DNA of 64,000 nucleotides, from assembly GCA_017643395.1 (NCBI GenBank), contig JAEPNP010000006.1, positions 181,398-245,397 on the forward strand, written 5' to 3'. The translations under genes were made by a program, and so were the position numbers. The notes beneath the pieces are model-generated. The model was given only the letters and a program-made list of their open reading frames with translations. It was not told where the DNA came from and ran no database searches. The stretch comes from Rhodothermales bacterium. GTDB lineage: Bacteria; Bacteroidota; Rhodothermia; Rhodothermales; UBA10348. Shown in pieces: positions 26,307 through 34,259 of the stretch (within the stretch, counting starts at the first letter, position 1; each line of letters starts with the position of its first letter).

Positions 26307-28037
26307 ATGAAACAACTTCTTCCCCTGCTGACACTCCTGCTGGTGATGCCTGCGCAGGCGCAGGACGCTACCCCGGTGCCCGCCCCCGCCACGACGCCAA
26401 CGGCAGACGATGCGCCGGACCTCGTGCGATCCTATCAAGAGACCATCTCTGCGTCCGACCTGGCCGCACACCTGTACTTCTTCGCCTCCGACCATTTCGA
26501 AGGACGGGAGACGGCTACGAGGGGACAGCGCATGGCGGCTGAGTACCTCGCGGCCCAGTACCGCAAAATGGGCATCACGCCAGCCGGGACAGCGGCGCCG
26601 GCCGAAACACCAGGACCCCAGGCATACCTGCAGCCATTTCCGCTTTATGGCCGACGCCAGTCGGGCTCGGAACTCACTGTGCCGGGCGGAAGAACCAGTG
26701 TGTTCTCCGCGGCCAACCGTGACGGCCACTCCGTACTCGTGTTCGGGGACACCCCTGAAACCACGGCAGGCGTTGTTTTCGGTGGCCATGGCATTGCGGA
26801 CGCAGGCCTGGACTACGACGACTTTGCAGCCATGAAGGCAGCCGGTCTCGACTACTCGGACAAATGGTTGATGCTGCTTGCGGACGAACCCATGTCCGAT
26901 GCCGAAACCAGCCTGATCACCGCAGACGGCACCCCATCACGCTGGTCCTCTTCCCCAAATGTCAAGCTGCGATATCTCTTTCAGTCGGGTTTGCCGAAGG
27001 GCGTGCTCCTTATTTCTGACTCCTCCCCGCGCAGTAACGAGGCGCTCATGGCCATCGCCGACGAACGGGCAGCGAGCCTCGGCGGTGTAGGGTCGCTGTC
27101 CCTGGAGGAACCCTCGGGCAGCGGGCGTCCCACGCCCCCCATCATGTTGATCTCCTCGGATCTGGCCAACTCGATCCTCGCTCCCTCGGGACGCACGGTG
27201 GCCGACATCCGTGACCGGATTGCCGCGGACCGGGCGCCAGTGGTGTTCGACCTTGGAGACGCGGAAGTCTCGGCGACCATCCAGACCGAGACCTACGAGA
27301 CGTCTTCGGAGAACGTCGTTGCTTTTATCGAAGGATCGGACCCACAGCTTCGCCATGAGGTGGTGGTCGTGTCGTCTCACTACGACCACGTAGGCATGAC
27401 CGGCCGGCCTGAAGGTGAGGACCAGGTGTTCAACGGTGCCGACGACGATGGCTCGGGCACCGTGGCCGTTCTGGAGATCGCCGAAGCATTCGAGAAGGCC
27501 CGTGCGGACGGCCACGGCCCACGGCGCTCCGTGGTATTTCTGAATGTGTCCGGTGAGGAGAAGGGACTGCTCGGAAGCCGGTATTACACGGACGCGGAGC
27601 CCATCTTTGACCTGGACAACACGGTGGCCAACCTCAACATCGACATGATCGGCCGTGTTGATCCCACCCACCCGGGCGACAGCGACCACTACGTCTACAT
27701 TATCGGCTCCAACCTGATCTCGCAGGAACTGCACGACCTGAACGGTCGCATGAACACCCTGCTGGGGACCGATCTGGACCTGAACGAGCGGTTCAATTCC
27801 CGCAACGATCCGAACCAATTCTACCGGCGGTCCGACCACTGGAACTTCGGCAAGCACGAGATCCCGTTCATCTTCTTCTTTACCGGGACCCACGAAGACT
27901 ACCACGGCCCAGGCGACGAGCCCCACAAGATTGAGTATGACCGGCTCGCGACGATCAGCCGACTGATTTTTGCCACGGCCTGGCAGGTGGCCAATCAGGA
28001 TGCCCGGCCGGCCGTTTCCGGCACCGGGTTCAACTAG
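26307..28037 (+). CDS. Exported M28-family zinc peptidase
   Basis: 576 residues with a signal peptide (cleavage probably after PAQA, about residue 18), so periplasmic or secreted. The M28 di-zinc site is complete: SSHYDHVG (His, Asp), NGADDDGSG (Asp), EEKGLLGS (catalytic and ligand Glu), NIDMIGR (Asp) and a late His in EDYHGPGD. The insert before the catalytic part (about 130-260) resembles the PA-like domain found in many M28 aminopeptidases. Likely an aminopeptidase that scavenges peptides; specificity not known. No T9SS tail is seen. Confidence 0.9.
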   Translation: MKQLLPLLTLLLVMPAQAQDATPVPAPATTPTADDAPDLVRSYQETISASDLAAHLYFFASDHFEGRETATRGQRMAAEYLAAQYRKMGITPAGTAAPAETPGPQAYLQPFPLYGRRQSGSELTVPGGRTSVFSAANRDGHSVLVFGDTPETTAGVVFGGHGIADAGLDYDDFAAMKAAGLDYSDKWLMLLADEPMSDAETSLITADGTPSRWSSSPNVKLRYLFQSGLPKGVLLISDSSPRSNEALMAIADERAASLGGVGSLSLEEPSGSGRPTPPIMLISSDLANSILAPSGRTVADIRDRIAADRAPVVFDLGDAEVSATIQTETYETSSENVVAFIEGSDPQLRHEVVVVSSHYDHVGMTGRPEGEDQVFNGADDDGSGTVAVLEIAEAFEKARADGHGPRRSVVFLNVSGEEKGLLGSRYYTDAEPIFDLDNTVANLNIDMIGRVDPTHPGDSDHYVYIIGSNLISQELHDLNGRMNTLLGTDLDLNERFNSRNDPNQFYRRSDHWNFGKHEIPFIFFFTGTHEDYHGPGDEPHKIEYDRLATISRLIFATAWQVANQDARPAVSGTGFN

Positions 28038-28039
28038 AC

Positions 28040-29242
28040 GTGCGGGATCGCATTCAAACACGTGCCCGGGACCTGCTCCCGAACACAATCGCGGTGCGCC
28101 GGGACCTTCACCGCCATCCTGAACTGGCGTTCGAGGAGATTCGCACGTCCGGTCTCGTCGCAGAAACCCTCAAGAGCTTCGGCATCCCCGTGCGTCGTGG
28201 TCTTGCGCGGACGGGTGTAGTTGGATTCATCGACGGTGCACTGCCGGGACCCTCCCGCATGCTGCGCGCGGACATGGATGCGCTACCGATTCTCGAGGAA
28301 AACATCTTCGACTTTGTCTCCACCGTTCCCGGCAAAATGCATGCGTGTGGCCACGACGGGCACACGGCCATGCTGCTGACCGCCGCGCAGATCCTGCAGG
28401 AGCTGCGCGAGGAACTGCACGGTTCGGTGCGCCTGATCTTCCAGCCGGCCGAGGAGAAGGTGCCGGGGGGAGCCAAACCCATGATTGAGGACGGCTGCCT
28501 CGCTCCGCTGGAGGGACGTCCTTCGGTAGGCACGGCCTTCGGCCAGCACGTCAGGCCGGACCTTCCCTCCGGCACGATCGGGGTGCGGGCAGGCGCCTTC
28601 ATGGCTGCCTCCGACGAGGTCTTCATCACCATCACGGGCCAGGGCGGGCACGCGGCTGAGCCACACCTGCTACGCTCTGATCCGGTGCACGCAGCCGCTC
28701 ACGTGATCACCGCGTTGCAGTCTGTCATCAGCCGCAACCGTCCGCCGGACGTGCCTTCGGTGCTGTCCTTCTGCAAGGTAGATGCGGGCGATGCGCCCAA
28801 CGTCATTCCCGACCGGGTCGTGCTGGGCGGCACCTTCCGATCCATGGATGACACCTGGCGCTTCAGGGGTCATGACCTCATCACGCGAGTGGCCGAGCAC
28901 ACGGCCGCTGCCTTCGGCGCTAAAGCGGACGTTGACATTCACGTGGGCTATCCAACCCTGGTGAACGACCAGGTCCAGGCGACTCGTGTACGCAGGGCGG
29001 CCGAGGAGTACGTCGGGCCGGACCACGTGGTGGATCTGGATCGCTGGTACGTGGCCGAAGACTTTGCCTACTATTTGCGCGAGGTGCCCGGGTGCTACTA
29101 CACCCTGGGCATTCGCAACGAGCCGGAGGGTATCGTGCACGGACTGCACACGCCGCGCATGACCGTGGACGAACCGGCGCTTGCCACAGGAGCTGGTTTC
29201 CTGGCCTACCTTGCATGGCACACTGGTGCCAACCCCGACTAA
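28040..29242 (+). CDS. M20D-family amidohydrolase (hippurate hydrolase / IAA-amino-acid hydrolase like)
   Basis: 400-residue metal-dependent amidohydrolase without signal peptide. Family marks: RRDLHRHPELAFEE at the N-terminus, MHACGHDGHTAML and FQPAEEKVPGGA. These cleave N-acyl or N-aryl amino acids; deacetylation of N-acetyl amino acids is a typical role. Start is GTG at 28040, two bases after the TAG of the M28 peptidase, so the pair may work in series on peptides and their capped products; that is inference from position only. Confidence 0.9.
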   Translation: MRDRIQTRARDLLPNTIAVRRDLHRHPELAFEEIRTSGLVAETLKSFGIPVRRGLARTGVVGFIDGALPGPSRMLRADMDALPILEENIFDFVSTVPGKMHACGHDGHTAMLLTAAQILQELREELHGSVRLIFQPAEEKVPGGAKPMIEDGCLAPLEGRPSVGTAFGQHVRPDLPSGTIGVRAGAFMAASDEVFITITGQGGHAAEPHLLRSDPVHAAAHVITALQSVISRNRPPDVPSVLSFCKVDAGDAPNVIPDRVVLGGTFRSMDDTWRFRGHDLITRVAEHTAAAFGAKADVDIHVGYPTLVNDQVQATRVRRAAEEYVGPDHVVDLDRWYVAEDFAYYLREVPGCYYTLGIRNEPEGIVHGLHTPRMTVDEPALATGAGFLAYLAWHTGANPD

Positions 29243-29243
29243 G

Positions 29244-29945
29244 ATGGACACGCTTCCTCCCTTCCCCGGTTTTCGGCCCGAGGCCTTTCAGTTTCTCCGG
29301 GACCTGAAGGCAAACAATGAGCGGGACTGGTTCAAGCCAAGGAAGCAGACCTTCGACGACGAGTGCCTCTGGCCGCTTCGCTGCCTGGTCGAGGATGCGG
29401 GGCGTGCGGCAACCACCGTTGGCATCCCTCTCCGCGGCGATGCCACCAAATCAGTCTTCCGCATCTATCGGGACACCCGCTTCTCGAAGAACAAGGATCC
29501 CTACAAGACCCACCTTGGCGCCGTGCTATCGCGATCCGGATCCCGGAAGGCAAGCGGAGGGCTCTATATCCACGTGGAGCCGGACAACTGCTTCACTGTG
29601 GCCGGCTTCTGGCAGCCGGACAAGGACCTGCTGGCAGCCATCCGAGACGACATCGTTGCAGAACCGGACCGCTTTCGTGGCATGATGAATGCGCTGGGCG
29701 GACTGGAACTGATGGAATACGGCGGCATGCTCAAGAGACTGCCACGAGGCTATCAAACGGACGATGAGGACATCGGCGAGGCGATCCGACACAAATCGTT
29801 CATCGTCACGCAATCCTTCCAGGAGGAGGAGCTGATGGCTCCGGAGTTCACAGGCAGGCTGATCGAGGCCGCGGGCTCCATGCGCTCCATCCTCGATTGG
29901 GGATGGCACATCCAGGATCGCCTGAATGGCGGACCGCAGGGCTAG
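29244..29945 (+). CDS. DUF2461 (TIGR02453) family protein
   Basis: 233-residue protein of DUF2461. Recognisable features are the FLRDLKANNERDWFKPRK start, FRIYRDTRFSKNKDPYKTH and YIHVEPDNCFTVAGFWQP. No catalytic role has been established for the family. ATG 29244 follows the TAA of the amidohydrolase by one base; the frame is open 21 codons upstream inside that gene. Last gene of the plus-strand run; it converges on the NifU-domain gene with a 39-base gap. Confidence 0.88.
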   Translation: MDTLPPFPGFRPEAFQFLRDLKANNERDWFKPRKQTFDDECLWPLRCLVEDAGRAATTVGIPLRGDATKSVFRIYRDTRFSKNKDPYKTHLGAVLSRSGSRKASGGLYIHVEPDNCFTVAGFWQPDKDLLAAIRDDIVAEPDRFRGMMNALGGLELMEYGGMLKRLPRGYQTDDEDIGEAIRHKSFIVTQSFQEEELMAPEFTGRLIEAAGSMRSILDWGWHIQDRLNGGPQG

Positions 29946-29984
29946 ATCCAGCCGACCTCTCCGGCCACGGGCACACTCGGGAGA

Positions 29985-30251
29985 TCAGGCGTAGCTGCCT
30001 GCTCCTACGGCCTCAACGCGCATGATTTCCGGTACGGAGCGCCGCACGGCCTGCTCGATCCCGGCTCGCAGGGTCATGGTCGACATGGGACAGGTGCCGC
30101 AGGCCCCCAGAAGTTCGAGCTCCGCCACCATGTCCGAGGTAATCCGGCGCAACCGCACCGACCCTCCGTCCGCCATCAGGTAGGGCCGCAACTGATCGAG
30201 TGCGGCTTCGACGCGGTCTTCGAGGCTCAGGGACGAGGGCTGCTCAGGCAT
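29985..30251 (-). CDS. NifU C-terminal domain iron-sulphur protein
   Basis: 88-residue stand-alone NifU C-terminal (NFU) domain with the cluster-binding CGTC motif (Cys51, Cys54). Such proteins carry Fe-S clusters to target enzymes. It sits 50 bases downstream of mrp, an Fe-S carrier ATPase, matching a shared role in cluster delivery. Start ATG 30251 is the natural one; last gene of the run 34029-29985. Confidence 0.92.
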   Translation of the reverse strand: MPEQPSSLSLEDRVEAALDQLRPYLMADGGSVRLRRITSDMVAELELLGACGTCPMSTMTLRAGIEQAVRRSVPEIMRVEAVGAGSYA

Positions 30252-30301
30252 ACGGGGCGAAATCTGGGATGGAATGGGAACGGCTCAACCCGGGGAAAGA
30301 T

Positions 30302-31393
30302 CTACTTGTAGAGTATTTCAATCTTTTTGGACGCAGGGAGCGTGGCAGCCCGTCGAAACACCGAACGGGCCGTGTTGCGAGCCAGAGCATCAAACTGAGC
30401 CGCGATGGGCCCATCCCCTGCAGCGGCCGGTTCCCCGGAATCGCAGGCCTCCCGGAGGGGCTGCTGAAGGGGAATCTGACCCAGAAGAGGCACGCCCTCC
30501 TCTTGCGCCAATTCCGCCGCGCCATTCTCGCCGAACAGGAAGTAGCGCTTGCCGGGCGCATCCGGCGGCTCGAACCATGCCATGTTTTCGACCATGCCGA
30601 CAACGGGAACGTCGACCTGTCTGAACATGGCTACCCCCTTGCGCGCGTCTGCCAGGGCCACTTTCTGTGGGGTCGACACGATCACGGCCCCAGCCAGAGG
30701 CACGGTCTGCACGATGGTGAGCTGGATGTCCCCTGTGCCCGGCGGGAGGTCCATGAGCAGGAAATCAAGATCCCCCCACTCGGCTTCCCCGAGAAACTGC
30801 CGGATCGCACTGGAGACCATGGGGCCTCTCCAGATCACGGCCTTGTCCGGATCGACCAGAAATCCCATCGACAGCACCTTGATGCCGCGGGTTTCGATCG
30901 GCAGGATGCGCCGCTGCTCGTTCACTCGTGGTTTGGCCGTCTCCAGGCCCAGCATCACGGGCATCGAGGGGCCGTAGATGTCGGTGTCGACCAGTCCCAC
31001 CCGATAGCCCTGGCGAGCCAGAGCCACGGCCAGATTGACGGTCACGGTGCTCTTGCCCACGCCCCCTTTCCCGGAGGCCACTGCCAGCGTGTGGCGAACA
31101 CCGGGAAGCAGCTCCTTCTTTCCGTCCACCTGCAGGTCATCCCCGAATCCGATGACCGGGTTGTCGACGGCAACGCCAATCTGCACTCCGTCAGCCAGCG
31201 CCGCGCGAAGTGCGTGTTCTACCTCCCGCTGAGCGGTGGCCGCGAACGCGCTGCCCGGATCGTCCAGGACCAGCGTGAGCGAAACGCTCGCATCGTCGAC
31301 ATCCAGGTCTCGCACCATGCCCCGCCGGAGCACGTGTTCTCCGGAGTCCGGTTCGATTACGGTTTCCAGGGCATCCAGTACCCGGTCAAGCAT
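30302..31393 (-). CDS. mrp: Mrp/ApbC-type P-loop ATPase for Fe-S cluster delivery
   Basis: 363 residues: an N-terminal DUF59 (MIP18) domain (about 1-95) and a MinD/ParA-like ATPase with deviant Walker A SGKGGVGKST at 107-116, DTDIYGPS and LMDLPPGTGD. Homologues bind and transfer [4Fe-4S] clusters. The CxxC normally found near the C-terminus of Mrp is replaced here by a Pro-rich AWFEPPDAP stretch without Cys, so the cluster site, if any, must differ. It lies between prmA and the NifU-domain gene in a probable operon. Confidence 0.93.
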   Translation of the reverse strand: MLDRVLDALETVIEPDSGEHVLRRGMVRDLDVDDASVSLTLVLDDPGSAFAATAQREVEHALRAALADGVQIGVAVDNPVIGFGDDLQVDGKKELLPGVRHTLAVASGKGGVGKSTVTVNLAVALARQGYRVGLVDTDIYGPSMPVMLGLETAKPRVNEQRRILPIETRGIKVLSMGFLVDPDKAVIWRGPMVSSAIRQFLGEAEWGDLDFLLMDLPPGTGDIQLTIVQTVPLAGAVIVSTPQKVALADARKGVAMFRQVDVPVVGMVENMAWFEPPDAPGKRYFLFGENGAAELAQEEGVPLLGQIPLQQPLREACDSGEPAAAGDGPIAAQFDALARNTARSVFRRAATLPASKKIEILYK

Positions 31394-31441
31394 GGGGTCG
31401 GCCTGTTTCTTCTCAAGGGCCGGGTGTTACGGGGGCCGGAC

Positions 31442-32284
31442 CTAAGGTTCCACGGGCTTCTCCGCGCGAATCGTTATCCATTCATCCTCAACATCCACGT
31501 CAATAACCCTGAGCCCGGCCGCGGAAACGGCGCTCTCCATCATCGCTCGGTCCGTGCGCAGCACACCGGACAGGAGCAGCCGCCCCCCAGCGGCGAGTCT
31601 GGCTGTGAAGCCGGGGAGCATCTCTTGCAGGGCACGGCGATTGATGTTGGCCAGGACGGCATCAAACGGGCCTGGCCCCGCAGCGGGCAACCCGCCGATG
31701 CGCACTTCCACGCCGGTGGTCTGGTTGCGCTCCAGGTTCTCGCGAGCGTTCTCTTCACTCCAGGGATCGATGTCAAACCCGATCACCTGACGGGCTCCCA
31801 GCATGCGCGCAGCGATGGCAAGCACGCCCGTCCCGGTCCCTGCATCCAGCACCGAATCGCCCGACCGCACCACATGCGGCATGCCGCGCAGCATGAGTCG
31901 TGTGGTCGCGTGGTGTGCCGTTCCGAAGCTCATCTTCGGCTCGATGCAAATGGCCCTGAGTCCAGGCTCCGGTGGGTGCCAGGGCGGGTGCACGCAGAAC
32001 GGGCCGGCGGAGACGGGGGTGATACCGCGCTCCCACCGCTCGTTCCAGTTTCGCGGAGCCTGACGGGAGACTGAAACCAGGCGATGACCCGTCGGCGCGA
32101 CCAATCTCCTCAGCTCATCGGTAGCATCGGGCGGTAGCTCCAGTTCGTCGCCGTAGGCGAGCACGCCCTCCGTGGTTTCCTCAAATGCACCAAAGCCGAA
32201 CTCGCTGAGCTCCGCGATCAGCCATTCGGCTGTGTCGGCGGGACCCTCGAATCGACACAACAGGGTCCCTGCCTTGTCCGTCAT
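31442..32284 (-). CDS. prmA: Ribosomal protein L11 methyltransferase
   Basis: 280 residues; methylates lysines and the N-terminus of L11 in E. coli. The N-terminal recognition domain is followed by a SAM-binding fold with VLDAGTGTGVLAIAA and the active-site region VLANINRRAL. Its ATG overlaps the stop of the upstream four-repeat protein gene (ATGA at 32281-32284). No L11 gene is in the window. Confidence 0.92.
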   Translation of the reverse strand: MTDKAGTLLCRFEGPADTAEWLIAELSEFGFGAFEETTEGVLAYGDELELPPDATDELRRLVAPTGHRLVSVSRQAPRNWNERWERGITPVSAGPFCVHPPWHPPEPGLRAICIEPKMSFGTAHHATTRLMLRGMPHVVRSGDSVLDAGTGTGVLAIAARMLGARQVIGFDIDPWSEENARENLERNQTTGVEVRIGGLPAAGPGPFDAVLANINRRALQEMLPGFTARLAAGGRLLLSGVLRTDRAMMESAVSAAGLRVIDVDVEDEWITIRAEKPVEP

Positions 32285-34029
32285 CTATCGAGATTGTAGA
32301 CCCGAATCCCCCAGGCCTCCGGATTGCGGGGTGCGCCCCCGCCAAAATCACCGTAGGAGTGGGAAAAGTCGGTCTTGAAGCCTATCACATAACTGCCCGG
32401 GTCCAATTCCAGAATCCCGTCGTAGATCCGGTTGATGTCGTTTCCTCCGGCCGGACGCGTATTGCGCCGGGTCATCTCCCAGACGGTCGCACCCTCGGAT
32501 GATTCAATCCAGCCGTAGTCGTAGCGGCCGCCATCCGAGAGTTCGCCCAGGCCTATGATGCGGACTCGGGTCTTCTTCTCGAACGAAAAGGCACCGGTGC
32601 GCTGTTGCTCGTTTCCCAATCGAGTCGCGTTGAACAGGATCTGACTCTCGTCCGGCGGAGCGCCCATGGTCTCGCCGGGATCGTCCGACACGGCAACTAC
32701 CGGGGCTTCCCGCGAACCGGATGAGATCACCTGCACCCGGTCTCCGTCAGCCGCCTCCAGCGGGAATACGGACACGCCCCATCGCTCGGGGAAGGCCGGC
32801 TCTCGTCGTCTCCAGTCTCCAAATGCATGTGAGCCATCCGTCACATAGCGCAGCGTGTAGGTGCCGGACTCCAGATCCAGAAAAGCCGTCTCGACCCGGT
32901 TCGTGCGGTCGCCACCGGCCGACTCACTGTTGTCGACGGTCTGCTCCCAGACCCGGTCTACTCCTTCAGCCTCAAGCCAGGCATAGTCATACACCGTATC
33001 ACCGGAACCCACCTCGCCCGTAGACACCACAACGAGCCGGACCGGCTCCGAGACCTCCAGGACAGCCTCCAGATCGGCGTCGTTCCCGACCTCACGGAAC
33101 GAGACGATGGGCTCCGGGCCCGTCCATGGATCAAATTCCCGGACCTGCTCGGGGTTGCCCCACAGGCGCATGCCCCAAGCGATCGGATCAAAGGGTGGGT
33201 TTGCCCTCCATCCACGTGCCGCGTGCGAGCCGTCTGTCGTGAACACGGCCTCGTAGATGCCAGGCTGCAGTGCCACCGGGCCGTCAAACTTTCTGTTGCG
33301 AAGCAAACCCCCGGCTTCGGAGGTGTTCTCCCGGGTCATCTGCCACACAGGCTCGTCTTCGCCGAGCGGGGTGATGGTGGCCGTGTCGCAGTCACGCACG
33401 CACAGCTCGGCGACCGCATAAATCCTCACCTCCGTGGGCTCTTCAACGCGCAGGCGGGTCGAGACTGTCTTGCGATTTCCCACGGCACCGGTGCTCCAGA
33501 CCGCATCGTCGTCCCAGGCATCCAACTCCAGTCGAACCACCTGCCCGGCTCCGTTCGTCGGGGTGATGACCATCTGCCAGAATTTCTGGTCGTTGGTCCA
33601 GTGTGCCTTCAGCCCCAGAGCCCCGCGACCGCTCCTGGAGCGCTCCGTGGCCCCAAAGCTGGTGAAGTAGGCCTCGTAGGTCCCCGGCTCCATCCACACC
33701 GAATCCGAAGTCGTGACACGCGTGCGCTCCCGCAGACCATCGGAGAGATCCTGGGTCCAGACAACCTCGCGCGAGTCACGGCGGAGGATCCAACCATAGG
33801 CTGCCGGCACCTGACCGTCCTCGTCCTCAACCGAGCCGACGGCATGGATCGCCACCGTGGAGCCCGTTTCGAGTTCGAAGGTCCTTACCACCACCTCCCC
33901 CTCGTCCAGATCGGAAATGGTCACAAGGCCGGGGGGGGTACCCGGACCTCGAGTGAATCGCCAGAAAACCAGGACGGCTATAGCCGCCAGAGCAAGGAGC
34001 TGGAGGCGTACGACGCGTTTACGCTTCAT
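32281..34029 (-). CDS. Membrane-anchored protein with four copies of an unassigned repeat domain
   Basis: 582 residues from ATG 34029, chosen because Arg/Lys-rich MKRKR then a membrane helix (about 8-24) follow. The exported part is built of four related units of about 110-130 residues. Each has a shared core: a Trp-x-Met/Gln-Thr stretch, then Asn-Thr/Ser with Ala-Gly-Gly and Asn-Arg, then Leu-x-x-Gly-x-Tyr, then Thr-Asp-Gly-Ser-His and a Trp-Gly before the unit end; unit 1 is the most diverged. I recognise no named family; the beta-rich pattern suggests a sugar- or protein-binding fold. It is first in a run with prmA and is divergent from the SpoIIE/STAS/kinase operon. Confidence 0.75.
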   Translation of the reverse strand: MKRKRVVRLQLLALAAIAVLVFWRFTRGPGTPPGLVTISDLDEGEVVVRTFELETGSTVAIHAVGSVEDEDGQVPAAYGWILRRDSREVVWTQDLSDGLRERTRVTTSDSVWMEPGTYEAYFTSFGATERSRSGRGALGLKAHWTNDQKFWQMVITPTNGAGQVVRLELDAWDDDAVWSTGAVGNRKTVSTRLRVEEPTEVRIYAVAELCVRDCDTATITPLGEDEPVWQMTRENTSEAGGLLRNRKFDGPVALQPGIYEAVFTTDGSHAARGWRANPPFDPIAWGMRLWGNPEQVREFDPWTGPEPIVSFREVGNDADLEAVLEVSEPVRLVVVSTGEVGSGDTVYDYAWLEAEGVDRVWEQTVDNSESAGGDRTNRVETAFLDLESGTYTLRYVTDGSHAFGDWRRREPAFPERWGVSVFPLEAADGDRVQVISSGSREAPVVAVSDDPGETMGAPPDESQILFNATRLGNEQQRTGAFSFEKKTRVRIIGLGELSDGGRYDYGWIESSEGATVWEMTRRNTRPAGGNDINRIYDGILELDPGSYVIGFKTDFSHSYGDFGGGAPRNPEAWGIRVYNLDR

Positions 34030-34259
34030 AGGTGGAGGTCGGGAGTCCGCTGCTCTACGGAGGGTGCGCACGGAAGTTACCCCGCTGCGGCGCGAGGGGC
34101 GAATCTCGCTTAACTTGGCCTCCGGACACGGTCACAACGCCTCCAGGAGGCCCCTCGGTCACTGGGGGTTTCGAGCCTTCTCTGGCCCTCGATCCGTGTA
34201 ACAAAGCCCCCGGAGGGGCGGTACACTGCCAACCTCCCAGGCCGCCCGCACTCCACCTG

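Noticed and set aside
30200..32074. 624-residue plus-strand ORF opposite mrp and prmA
   Set aside because: Antisense shadow spanning two genes and their gap; no signal, motif or family likeness.
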